From CAIKMD01 sp963729935 (lineage in GTDB: Bacteria > Pseudomonadota > Alphaproteobacteria > ATCC43930 > CGMCC-115725), in assembly GCA_963729935.1 (NCBI GenBank), contig CAVSPW010000004.1:434001-498000 (forward strand): 64,000 nt of DNA, written 5' to 3'. The notes beneath the pieces are model-generated. The model did not search any database. It saw only the letters and a list, made by a program, of their open reading frames with translations, and was not told the origin of the DNA. This document shows, piece by piece, positions 24,043 through 32,177 of this stretch. Position 1 is the stretch's first letter. Each line of letters opens with the position of its first letter. Made by a program: the position numbers and the translations under genes.

Positions 24043-25317
24043 ATGGCGGAATTTGGAGACGATTTCGACGTCGTGGTCGTGGGCGCGGGTGCCGCCGGGA
24101 TCGCGGCCGGCAAGCGCTTGACGGCAGCCGGACTGAAGATGGTGGTGATCGAGGCGCGCGACCGTCTGGGTGGACGAGCCTGGACGGTGCCGACACGGCT
24201 CGGCAAACCCGTCGATCTCGGTTGCGAATGGCTGCACTCCGCCGACATCAATCCGTGGAGCGCGATCGCCGAAGGGCGCAGCCTCGCGCTCGACAAGACG
24301 CCGCCCGATTGGGCGAGCCGCGTCGCGATCCATCACGGCGAGGCCGCCAATGCCGATTGGCTCGCGGCGCGCGACGCGTTCGACGCCGCCTGCGAGCGTG
24401 CGGCGCTCGAGCCCGAAGACCGCCCTGCTTCGGATCTCTTGCCCCGCGATGGAGGCTGGAACGGGCTTCTCGGCGCCATCAGCACTTGGGCGAACGGCAC
24501 GGAGCTCGAATCTGTTTCGGTCAAAGATCGAGAGCGCTATGCCAATACCCAGATCAACTGGCGCGTGCTCGAAGGCTACGGCACGCTGATTTCGGCCTAT
24601 GGCGCCGATCTCCCGGTGAGCTTCGAGACCATCGCGACCGAGATCGATCGTCGCGGCGGCATGCTTCGTATCGTCACCTCGCGCGGCACGATGACTGCCA
24701 AGACGGCGATCGTGACCTTGCCGACCAACGTGATCGCCGAAGAAGCCCTGCGATTCACGCCGGCGCTCCCTCAAAAACGAGCGACCGCGGCCGGATTGCC
24801 GCTCGGCATCGCCAACAAGCTTTTTTTTGCGCTGGACGGTGCGGAGCCCGTCGCAACCTATCGCCATCTCGTCGGCTCGACCGGGCGCGTCGCCACCGGC
24901 AATTATCAAATCAGGCCGCATGGCTGGCCGATCATCTCATGCTATTTCGGCGGGCGCTTGGCGGCGGAACTCGAGCGCGGCGGCGCGGCGGCGATGGCCG
25001 CCTTTGGAACCGATGAATTGGCCGGCATCTTTGGCAACGAAATCCGCGGCCGGCTGCGGCTATTGGCGAGCTCGGCCTGGGTTCGCGATCCTTTCGCCCG
25101 CGGTTCCTATTCCTCGGCACTGCCGGGCCATGCCGATGACCGCGCCGTCTTCGCCGAACCCGTCGAGGGGCGGCTGTTCTTTGCGGGCGAGGCCTGCTCG
25201 CGCGACCAATTCGGCACCGCTCACGCCGCCTTCACCAGCGGCGTTGCCGCGGCCGAAGCCGCGATTGCCGCCGTGGGCCCTGTTCGCACGGATGCGCCTC
25301 TCGCATCGGCGCCGTGA
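24043..25317 (+). CDS. flavin monoamine oxidase family protein
   Basis: 424 aa. An N-terminal dinucleotide-binding motif (VVVVGAGAAGIAAGKRLTAA) is followed by VIEARDRLGGRAWT, the two FAD-binding fingerprints of amine oxidases. The C-terminal LFFAGEACSRDQFGTAHAAF matches the terminal FAD motif. It is a cytosolic FAD-dependent amine or amino-acid oxidase with no signal peptide. The substrate is not inferable. It is transcribed divergently from the IMPase-SDR operon. Confidence 0.88.
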   Translation: MAEFGDDFDVVVVGAGAAGIAAGKRLTAAGLKMVVIEARDRLGGRAWTVPTRLGKPVDLGCEWLHSADINPWSAIAEGRSLALDKTPPDWASRVAIHHGEAANADWLAARDAFDAACERAALEPEDRPASDLLPRDGGWNGLLGAISTWANGTELESVSVKDRERYANTQINWRVLEGYGTLISAYGADLPVSFETIATEIDRRGGMLRIVTSRGTMTAKTAIVTLPTNVIAEEALRFTPALPQKRATAAGLPLGIANKLFFALDGAEPVATYRHLVGSTGRVATGNYQIRPHGWPIISCYFGGRLAAELERGGAAAMAAFGTDELAGIFGNEIRGRLRLLASSAWVRDPFARGSYSSALPGHADDRAVFAEPVEGRLFFAGEACSRDQFGTAHAAFTSGVAAAEAAIAAVGPVRTDAPLASAP

Positions 25318-25567
25318 GGAGGCGCCGCGCGGAACGTTCCATGACGCGTCGCGTGCGGACGGATAAGATTTTGCGCTGCAGCAATTCAGCATCCGCGCGC
25401 GAGAATCCACCGTTGCAATCGTTCGGCGGAATATTATCTTGATGGCGTCAAATCGTTTTGGGTCGGCCTCGTCACCACGCTCTACAGGAGCCCGACCCGG
25501 TCCCATCCAAATCGGTGTCTGATCCGCAGCGCCGCCGCGCGGCAGTCCAAACTTTCTGGAGGGGCAG

Positions 25568-25774
25568 ATGTCCACGGGTACGGTCAAATGGTTCAACGCT
25601 GCCAAAGGCTACGGCTTCATTCAGCCCGATGACGGCACGAAAGACGTGTTCGTGCATATCTCGGCGGTGGAGCGTGCGGGCCTGGCAAGTTTGCGCGAAG
25701 GCCAGCGCGTGACCTTCGAACTGGAGCGCGGCCCGCAGGGACGGGTCAACGCCGCCAACCTCAAAGCGGAGTGA
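25568..25774 (+). CDS. cold-shock protein (CspA family)
   Basis: 68 aa, a single cold-shock domain with RNP1 KGYGFIQ and RNP2 VFVHIS and the typical start GTVKWFNAAKG. It binds single-stranded RNA and DNA as an RNA chaperone. CTGGAGGGG precedes ATG by 5-8 bases. The 250 bases upstream are gene-free and could form a long regulated leader, as is usual for csp genes. A strong terminator follows 7 bases after the stop. Confidence 0.95.
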   Translation: MSTGTVKWFNAAKGYGFIQPDDGTKDVFVHISAVERAGLASLREGQRVTFELERGPQGRVNAANLKAE

Positions 25775-25781
25775 GTCATCT

Positions 25782-25809
25782 GCGGGGCGATCGATCGCCC
25801 CGCTTCTTT
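25782..25809 (+). terminator. terminator between csp and infA
   Basis: A perfect 22-base palindrome (25782-25803, GCGGGGCGAT arm) is followed by TTCTTT. It lies in the 49-base gap between the csp stop and the infA start, so it either ends the csp transcript or acts as an attenuator for readthrough into infA. Confidence 0.8.
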
Positions 25810-25823
25810 ACCGAGGAGCAACT

Positions 25824-26105
25824 TTGGCCAAAGAGGATCTGATCGAGTTCGACGGCGTCGTGACCGAACTCTTGCCCGATGCGCGGTTCCGCGTGCGCCT
25901 CGACAACGGGCATGAAACGCTCGCATACACGTCGGGCAAGATGAAGAAGAACCGCATCCGCATTCTTGCCGGCGACCGGGTGACGGTGGAAATGACTCCC
26001 TACGATTTGACTAAGGGACGCATCAATTTCCGCCACAAGGACGAACGCGCTGCCGCCGTCGCGGCGCCGCCGCGTCCGCGTCCCTCGATGCCGCGCCGGC
26101 GCTGA
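25824..26105 (+). CDS. infA: translation initiation factor IF-1
   Basis: 93 aa. A classic IF-1 OB fold (MAKEDLIEFDGVVTELLPDA, RVRLDNGHETLAYTSGKMKK, GDRVTVEMTPYDLTKGRI) is followed by an unusual 20-residue Ala/Pro/Arg-rich tail ending PRRR. It assists 30S initiation by occupying the A site. It starts at TTG 25824 behind GAGGAG, a rare start for this protein. The position next to a cold-shock gene, away from ribosomal protein genes, suggests it may be a second IF-1 copy, which needs the rest of the genome to confirm. Confidence 0.92.
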   Translation: MAKEDLIEFDGVVTELLPDARFRVRLDNGHETLAYTSGKMKKNRIRILAGDRVTVEMTPYDLTKGRINFRHKDERAAAVAAPPRPRPSMPRRR

Positions 26106-26126
26106 CTCTCCTCCGGGCGCCCCGGT

Positions 26127-27098
26127 TCAAGCCGGCGTCAGCAGGTGGAGGCTGAAGAGCTCGGCCGGGTCGGTCCAGCTTCGCGCCGCGCGGTAACCGG
26201 CGCGGGCGGCGAGCTGGCGAAATCCGGCGACGCTGTATTTCCAGGAATCCTCGGTATGGATCCGCTCGCCCTGGGCGAAGCGGAAGCGCCGACCGGCCAC
26301 GGTCACGATCTGATCCGCGCGGCTGCGGATGAAGATCTCGACCTTTCCGATCTTCGCGTTGTAGGCGGCATCATGCGCAAAGCGCGCGAGATTGAAGTCG
26401 CCGTCAAGCTCGCGATTGATGCGCTCCAGAAGGTTGAGATTGAAGGCGGCGGTAATCCCCTGTGAATCATTGTACGCGGCATCGAGCATCGCCCCGTCTT
26501 TCTGGAGATCGACGCCGACCAGCATCGCGCCTTCCTTGCCGATGACGCGCCGGCACCCGGCGAGAAACTCGATCGCGAGGCCCGGCTCGAGATTGCCGAT
26601 GGTCGAGCCGGGAAAAAAGCCCAGCCGGCTCCCCTCGCCGGCTGCCGGAAGCTCCGGCAATTCGAGCGGCCTCATGTAATCGGCGCAGATTGCGACGACG
26701 GCAAGATCCGGAAAAGATCGAGCCAAGGCGTCGGCCGCGTGACGCAGGGCCTCGCGCGAAATGTCGATCGCGACATAGGCCGCGGGTTCGCGCAGCGCAT
26801 CCAGCAGCAACCGCACCTTGCGCGACGAACCGCTGCCGAACTCGATCAACTCGCAGCGAGGCCCCATCGCCGCTGCGAGCTCGTTCGCATAAGCGGCGAG
26901 GATCGCGGTCTCCGTGCGCGTCGGATAATATTCGGGCAATTCGCATATCGCCTCGAACAACATCGATCCGCGCTCATCGTAGAGAAAGCGGCACGGGATC
27001 GCCTTTGCGCGCCGGCTCAAGCCCTCGATCACGCAATCGCGGAAACTCGCCGCCTCGGGCGCGAGATCATGAAAGACGGCGCGCGCGCGATTGGGCAT
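26127..27098 (-). CDS. egtD: L-histidine N-alpha-methyltransferase EgtD
   Basis: 323 aa. It trimethylates histidine to hercynine with SAM, the first step of ergothioneine synthesis. It has the EgtD features FLYDERGSMLFEAICELPEY, LIEFGSGSSRKVRLLLDALR (SAM binding), GSRLGFFPGSTIGN and GIDAAF-like NDSQGITAAFNLNLLERIN. A much longer frame extends upstream, but ATG 27098 (MPNRARAVF) is right: it overlaps the egtB stop as TGATG and begins the family-typical sequence. The order egtB-egtD implies a coupled operon. Confidence 0.94.
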   Translation of the reverse strand: MPNRARAVFHDLAPEAASFRDCVIEGLSRRAKAIPCRFLYDERGSMLFEAICELPEYYPTRTETAILAAYANELAAAMGPRCELIEFGSGSSRKVRLLLDALREPAAYVAIDISREALRHAADALARSFPDLAVVAICADYMRPLELPELPAAGEGSRLGFFPGSTIGNLEPGLAIEFLAGCRRVIGKEGAMLVGVDLQKDGAMLDAAYNDSQGITAAFNLNLLERINRELDGDFNLARFAHDAAYNAKIGKVEIFIRSRADQIVTVAGRRFRFAQGERIHTEDSWKYSVAGFRQLAARAGYRAARSWTDPAELFSLHLLTPA

Positions 27099-28396
27099 CA
27101 CGCGTCCTCCGCGAGCCGAATCCCGCCGAACGCCCAGCGCGAGCCGGGCGGAAAGAAGTTGCGGTAGCTCAGCCGGACATGGCCCTCCGGCGTCACCGCC
27201 GCGCCGCCGCGCAGCACCATCTGGTTCGACATGAACTTGCCGTTGTATTCGCCGATGGTGCCGGCTAGCGGGCGAAAGCCCGGATAGGCAGCATAGGCGC
27301 TTGCCGTCCACTCCCACGCATCGCCGATCATCTGATCCAGCGTCCCCGCGCGCGTCGCGCCCGCCGGCTCGGGATGAAGCCGGCCGCGGTCCATGAGATT
27401 GCCGGTCATCGCGATTCCGGTTTCGGCAGCGGCGGTTTCCCATTCGGCTTCGCTCGGCAGCCGCTTGCCCGACCAGCGCGCGAAGGCGTCGGCTTCGTAA
27501 TAGCTCACATGGCAGACGGGCTCGTCGCGGTCGATCGGGCGGCGCCCGGCGAGCGTGAAGATGGTCCAGGCTCCGTCGTCGCGGCGCCAATAGAGCGGCG
27601 CCTCCCAACCTGCCTGCTGCACCGTGCTCCAGCCTTCCGAAAGCCACAGCGCGGGCGTGCGATAGCCGCCATCCTCGATGAAGGCCAGATACTCGCCATT
27701 GGTCGCGAGCCGCGATCCCAGGCGATACGCATCGAGCCAAACCTTGTGCCGCGGTCCCTCGTTGTCGAAGGCGAAGCCCGCGCCGCGATGCCCGATCTCG
27801 CGCAAGCCCTCGTCAAATTCGCGGAATTCGAGCGGCGCCGCGGACCGGCGCATCGAAGGCGCCGGCTTCGCATAAACCGGATCGAGCGGGCTCGATGCGA
27901 AGACGTGCTTGATGTCCATCAGGATCAATTCTTGATGCTGTTCCTCATGATTGAGCCCCAGCTCCAATAGCGGCGCGATTTCGGTCCAGTCCGCGTCGCC
28001 AGAGCGGGCGATCAGCGATTCCAACGCCTCGTCGATATGGGCGCGGTAGCGCGCGATCTCACCGATCCCGGGCCGCGACAGCAATCCGCGCGCGGGCCGC
28101 GGATGGCGCGCGCCGGCGCCTTCGTAATAGGAATTGAACAGGTAGCCGTAAGCGGGATCGAATGCGCGATAGCCCCGCGCGAAGGGCTTCAGCAGAAATT
28201 CTTCGAAGAACCAGCTCGTATGCGCGCGATGCCATTTGGTCGGGCTCGCATCGCTCATCGATTGGACTGTCTGGTCCTCGGCCGTCAGCGGCGCGGCCAA
28301 TGCCTCGGTGCGCGCGCGGATGGCGCGATAGCGCCGCATGGCGCTTTCGCGGTCTCCATCGAGAATGGCGGCTTCCCGCGCCGTCGCAGTCGTCAC
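27098..28396 (-). CDS. egtB: ergothioneine sulfoxide synthase EgtB
   Basis: 432 aa. An N-terminal DinB-like domain carries the iron ligands (KWHRAHTSWFFE around residues 54-65 and NHEEQHQELI around 150-160). A C-terminal formylglycine-generating-enzyme-like domain follows (GRLHPEPA, QMIGDAWEWTASAYAAYPGF, RGGAAVTPEGHVRLSYRNFF). This non-haem iron enzyme joins hercynine to gamma-glutamylcysteine or cysteine, forming the sulfoxide. Upstream of it the strand changes at a divergent promoter region. No egtA, egtC or egtE is in the window. Confidence 0.94.
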   Translation of the reverse strand: MTTATAREAAILDGDRESAMRRYRAIRARTEALAAPLTAEDQTVQSMSDASPTKWHRAHTSWFFEEFLLKPFARGYRAFDPAYGYLFNSYYEGAGARHPRPARGLLSRPGIGEIARYRAHIDEALESLIARSGDADWTEIAPLLELGLNHEEQHQELILMDIKHVFASSPLDPVYAKPAPSMRRSAAPLEFREFDEGLREIGHRGAGFAFDNEGPRHKVWLDAYRLGSRLATNGEYLAFIEDGGYRTPALWLSEGWSTVQQAGWEAPLYWRRDDGAWTIFTLAGRRPIDRDEPVCHVSYYEADAFARWSGKRLPSEAEWETAAAETGIAMTGNLMDRGRLHPEPAGATRAGTLDQMIGDAWEWTASAYAAYPGFRPLAGTIGEYNGKFMSNQMVLRGGAAVTPEGHVRLSYRNFFPPGSRWAFGGIRLAEDA

Positions 28397-28523
28397 TTCA
28401 GCCTCCCACCGTGGTTGCCCGCCGGGCCGGATAACCGCTAATTTGTCCGCGCCATCCTTGCAGAAGCGAGCGCGGCTGACGAGATATTAGCGCGATCCAT
28501 AGGATCGCAAGAGGAATTTGGCA

Positions 28524-28814
28524 ATGATTGGGCGAAGCTGGGCGGCCGTGTTGGTGGCGCTGTCGATCGTCCTGACGCCTGCCCTGGCTGATGCGCGCGC
28601 CGGCGGCGCTTATCGCGCGGGTGGCGGGTCGAGCTTCACGAGCAGAGGCTGCCGCGGCTTCAACACTTATCAATATAACGGCGCGCCGCCGATCGCGTGC
28701 AGCCTCACGCCACAGACAGCGCCGAACGCGCCCGATGGCAGCGATCGGTCCGGGCTGACATTGGCTGCTCTCGGCGAATCAGCAAGTCTCCTAGACTCGT
28801 CCGCAGAAGGGTAA
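28524..28814 (+). pseudogene. truncated N-terminal remnant of a Tim44-like domain protein
   Basis: The 96-residue frame starts with a good signal peptide (WAAVLVALSIVLTPALADA) and the Gly/Ser/Thr-rich segment SSFTSRGCRGFNTYQYNGAP, PPIACSLTPQTAPNAP. These features are typical of the start of Tim44/TimA-like membrane-associated proteins of alphaproteobacteria. After about residue 68 the similarity ends and the remaining 28 residues look random. The normal transmembrane and Tim44 domains (about 200 residues) are absent, and the VOC gene begins 3 bases later. AAGAGGAA precedes ATG 28524. It may still be expressed as a short secreted peptide. Confidence 0.55.
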
Positions 28815-28816
28815 AC

Positions 28817-29200
28817 ATGCCGCTCACCGACCTCAATCATGTCACCGTGCGCACGAAGGATCTCGACGGCACCTGCGATTTCTATGTGAAGGCGCTAGGT
28901 ATGAGCGTGGGTTTTCGCCCCGATCTCGGATTTCCGGGCTATCGGCTCTATGTCGGCAAGAGCCCCGTCATCCATCTCGTGCCCGAGAGCGCGGGTATCG
29001 GCGCGGGCCCAAGCGAGGATACGGGCAATTTCGATCATGTCGCCTTTCTCGCGCGCGACCACGAGGGAACCTGCCGGCATCTCCGCGGCCTCGGCCTGCC
29101 ATTCCGCGAGAACGACGTGCCCTCCACGCGGCTGCGCCAGCTCTTTCTCACCGATCCCAACCACGTGATGATCGAGCTCAATTTCCCGGCCGGTTCCTGA
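28817..29200 (+). CDS. VOC (glyoxalase/bleomycin resistance) family protein
   Basis: 127 aa with the paired beta-alpha-beta-beta-beta modules of the vicinal oxygen chelate fold. Probable metal ligands are His in LNHVTVRTKDLDGTCDFYV, His in NFDHVAFLARD and Glu in MIELNFP. TDPNHVMIELNF is the usual C-terminal signature of extradiol-dioxygenase/glyoxalase-like proteins. Activity could be isomerase, lyase or dioxygenase. The Shine-Dalgarno (GAAGGG) is close to ATG 28817. It probably shares a transcript with the DUF1491 gene that follows 14 bases later. Confidence 0.88.
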   Translation: MPLTDLNHVTVRTKDLDGTCDFYVKALGMSVGFRPDLGFPGYRLYVGKSPVIHLVPESAGIGAGPSEDTGNFDHVAFLARDHEGTCRHLRGLGLPFRENDVPSTRLRQLFLTDPNHVMIELNFPAGS

Positions 29201-29214
29201 GCGTCGCGGCGGCG

Positions 29215-29550
29215 ATGGAACCTCGCCTCAAGACGAATCTCGTCATCCAGGCCGCGCTGCGTGTCTCGTCTCAGCGCGCCATTCCGATGGTGGTGGCGCG
29301 CCGCGGCGATGGCGACGCCGGGACCATCCTCGTGAAGCTCAATCAGCTCGATCTCGGCTGCACGGTCCTTGCCCAGAGCCGCACGCCCAAAGGCGAACTC
29401 GCCTGGCTCAGGGCAACCGGCGAAGCGCCGGTCGATGAGCAAACGGCCGATGCCTATATCGCGCGCCAGGTGAAACGCGATCCCGATCTTTGGGTGATCG
29501 AGATCGAAGACCGGGCCGGACGGCCGGTCTTCGACGGACAGATTCTGTGA
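29215..29550 (+). CDS. DUF1491 family protein
   Basis: 111 aa. It follows the DUF1491 pattern: RLKTNLVIQAALRVSSQRAI near the start, ARRGDGDAGTILVKL, and the conserved ending ARQVKRDPDLWVIEIEDRAG. This small soluble family is restricted largely to alphaproteobacteria and has no known function. It follows the VOC gene closely. Confidence 0.82.
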   Translation: MEPRLKTNLVIQAALRVSSQRAIPMVVARRGDGDAGTILVKLNQLDLGCTVLAQSRTPKGELAWLRATGEAPVDEQTADAYIARQVKRDPDLWVIEIEDRAGRPVFDGQIL

Positions 29551-29616
29551 TGCGGTGTTTTCTCTTTTTTGGCTTCGCGCGCCTTCGGCGCCGGCCTGGG
29601 CCGGCTATGCGACGCG

Positions 29617-30081
29617 CTAGACCACGCGGGGATTCCACAAAGTGCCGACGCGTTCATGGAGCCGCTTGGTGAGGTTCTCGATGCTCTCCTGCGGTCGGCT
29701 GCGCGGCGCGGCGGAGCGAGGCGGTGCGGACAGATCCGCTTCGCCGCGCGGCAACGCAACGACCACGCTCGCATCGCGTTCACGGGCTTGCCTCGGGGCT
29801 GAGAGCCGGCCTGATCCGAAGCCGCGCCGGAATTCGTGGCGCGCCAGCGCCATCGGGCTGGGCGGCTCGCGCTCCGGCGCCGAGGAATTGCGGACGCTGT
29901 GGAAGATGAAACCGATCGCGAGCAGCGCCAGCGCCAGCAGACCCAAACCGATCGACCGCCCGACGAAGGTGGAAAGCCCTTCGCTCGCCGGGATCGCGTC
30001 GGCCGGCACGGGAACAGTCCAAAGCAGCGCGATCACGGCGAGAGGGATTGCGAAGGGGATCGCCGCTCTAAGCCAAATCAT
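29617..30081 (-). CDS. hypothetical inner-membrane protein
   Basis: 154 aa from ATG 30081, preceded by GGGAGG at good spacing. An upstream in-frame ATG at 30105 lacks such a signal. Two hydrophobic segments (about residues 4-24 and 41-63) are followed by a 90-residue basic, Ser/Pro-rich cytoplasmic-type tail with a short helix (ESIENLTKRLHERVGTLWNP). No family is recognised. It converges with DUF1491. Confidence 0.6.
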   Translation of the reverse strand: MIWLRAAIPFAIPLAVIALLWTVPVPADAIPASEGLSTFVGRSIGLGLLALALLAIGFIFHSVRNSSAPEREPPSPMALARHEFRRGFGSGRLSAPRQARERDASVVVALPRGEADLSAPPRSAAPRSRPQESIENLTKRLHERVGTLWNPRVV

Positions 30082-30258
30082 CCTTGCCTCCCAAGGGTTT
30101 CGCATCTTTTCTTTCGGCCCCTTACGAAGAACATAAAACAGATGAAAATTATAGTTAATTATTCGTAACTTCTTTCTATCTTTTCATCTCATTTCTTAGG
30201 TCGAGTCAAGCCCGATGACGCCGCATTTTTCGCTTCCTTCGCCCATCCCCTGCCGCCC

Positions 30259-30819
30259 ATGACCGGTGCCAAACGGCTCTGCGTGTTTTGTGGCTCGGCG
30301 ATGCCCGAGAACGAACGCTATCGCGAGGCGGCGATCCAACTTGGGGCGGCCCTCGGGCGCGCCGGCGTCGATCTGGTCTATGGCGGCGGGCGGGTGGGCC
30401 TGATGGGACTGATCGCGGATTCGGCGCTAACCGCCGGAGCGCGGGTGGTCGGAATCATTCCGCTCGGCCTTCATGACCGCGAAGTCGCCCATGAAGGCTT
30501 GAGCGAGTTGATCATCGTTTCGGACATGCATGAACGCAAACGCCGCATGTTCGAACGCTCGGACGCCGTGGCCATTCTGCCGGGCGGTCTCGGGACCTTG
30601 GACGAGGCCTTCGAGGCCATCACCTTGCGCCAGCTCGGCCTTCTGGCGACGCCGATCATGCTGGTCAACATCGACGGATTCTGGGACCCGTTGCTCGCGC
30701 TGATCGAACGGATCATCACCGCGGGTTTCGCCCGGCCCGGAGCGCGGGACCTTTATCGCGTCGTCACGCGGATCGAGGATGTCGTTCCCGGTTGCTACGG
30801 TCCAGGCTTGGCCGGGTAA
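30259..30819 (+). CDS. LOG family protein (nucleotide 5'-monophosphate phosphoribohydrolase)
   Basis: 186 aa, the usual length. It carries the LOG signature PGGLGTLDEAFE (PGGxGTxxE) and LVYGGGRVGLMG near the start, plus HERKRRMFERSDA. Members cleave adenosine monophosphate or cytokinin riboside monophosphates to free base and ribose 5-phosphate. In bacteria without plant association they act in nucleotide turnover. The 150 bases upstream are AT-rich compared with the rest of the window and probably contain the promoter. Confidence 0.9.
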   Translation: MTGAKRLCVFCGSAMPENERYREAAIQLGAALGRAGVDLVYGGGRVGLMGLIADSALTAGARVVGIIPLGLHDREVAHEGLSELIIVSDMHERKRRMFERSDAVAILPGGLGTLDEAFEAITLRQLGLLATPIMLVNIDGFWDPLLALIERIITAGFARPGARDLYRVVTRIEDVVPGCYGPGLAG

Positions 30820-30917
30820 GGTGGCGCGGCCCGTCGCGGCGGCGGGTTAATTTGCGTCAATCCCGCGCCGTGCTCATGGTGCGCGCCGCGCTTTGCCCAT
30901 CCGAGGAAGACAAGCTT

Positions 30918-32132
30918 ATGCCCAAGACCAAAGTAAAAAATCCCGTTGTCGAAATGGATGGCGACGAGATGACGCGTATCATTTGGAAGTTCATCAAGGA
31001 CAAGCTGATCCTTCCCTATCTCGACGTCGATCTCAGATATTACGATCTCGGGATCGAAAAGCGCGACGAAACCGACGACCAGATCACCGTCGATTCGGCA
31101 AACGCCACGAAGCAATATGGCGTCGCCGTCAAATGCGCGACGATCACGCCCGATGAAGCGCGGGTGAAGGAATTCAACCTGAAGCGGATGTATCGCTCGC
31201 CCAACGGCTGGATCCGCAACATCCTCGACGGCACGATCCTCCGCGAGCCGATCGTGATCTCCAACGTGCCGCACCTCGTGCCCAATTGGACGAAGCCGAT
31301 CGTGATCGGGCGCCACGCCTATGGCGACCAATATCGCGCGACCGATTTCGTCGTGCCCGCCCCGGCAAGGTGACGATGACCTATGCGCCGGCCGATGGCG
31401 GCAAGCCCGTCATCTACGACGTGTTCGATTTCAAGGGCGGCGGTGTCGCCATGGGCATGCACAATCTCGATGCGTCGATCATCGGCTTTGCGCGCGCCTG
31501 CGTGAATTACGGGTTGCAGCGCGGCTGGCCGGTCTATCTTTCGACCAAGAACACGATCCTCAAGGCCTATGACGGCCGCTTCAAGGATCTGTTCCAGAAA
31601 GTCTTCGACGAAGAATTCGCGGCAAAATTCAAGGCGAAGAACATCACCTATGAGCACCGGCTGATCGACGACATGGTCGCGGGCGCGCTCAAATGGAACG
31701 GCGCCTTCATCTGGGCATGCACAAACTACGATGGCGACGTGCAATCCGACACGCTGGCCTAGGGCTATGGCTCGCTCGGCCTGATGACTTCGGTCCTGAT
31801 GTCACCCGACGGCAAGACGATCGAGGCCGAGGCGGCGCACGGCACCGTCACCCGCCATTATCGCATGCATCAGCAGGGCAAGGAGACCTCGACCAATCCG
31901 ATCGCGTCGATCTTCGCCTGGACGCGCGGCCTGTGGTATCGCGGCGATTTCGACGGCACGCCCGAGGTGAAGAAATTCGCCGAGACCTTGGAGAAGGTCT
32001 GCATCGACACCGTCGAGGGGGGGCTACATGACCAAGGATCTGGCGATCCTCATCGGTCCGACGACGCCGCCGCTCAACACCACCGCTTTCCTCGACAAGC
32101 TCGACGAAGGGCTGAAGAAGGCGATGAAATAG
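30918..32132 (+). pseudogene. icd: icd: NADP-dependent isocitrate dehydrogenase, interrupted by two indels and a stop
   Basis: Homodimeric IDH of the TCA cycle. The full-length pattern is present from MPKTKVKNPVVEMDGDEMTR to FLDKLDEGLKKAMK, but in three frames. (1) At about 31360-31366 one base is missing in the PGPGKVTMTY loop. (2) TAG at 31760-31762 replaces the Gln of SDTLAQGYGSLG (CAG in the family). (3) A G run at about 32015-32021 has one G too many before the GYMTKDLAILIGP segment. The indels cancel: 1215 bases is exactly 405 codons, giving 404 aa, the family length. AGGAAG lies upstream of ATG 30918. For an essential TCA enzyme this pattern suggests sequence errors, though decay cannot be excluded. 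Confidence 0.9.
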
Positions 32133-32143
32133 GGCCGCGGGAG

Positions 32144-32170
32144 GGGCTTCGAGCGAAAGACTCGAAGCCC
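32144..32170. terminator. hairpin between convergent icd and alaS
   Basis: A perfect 10-bp stem GGGCTTCGAG/CTCGAAGCCC with a 7-base loop sits in the 45-base gap between the two convergent stops. It lacks a T run on both sides, so it may act as a bidirectional transcript 3'-end barrier rather than a classical terminator. Confidence 0.55.
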
Positions 32171-32177
32171 AACTTCC

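Noticed and set aside
27099..27740. N-terminal extension of egtD on the minus strand
   Set aside because: It overlaps egtB in another frame; the EgtD family starts at the ATG that overlaps the egtB stop.
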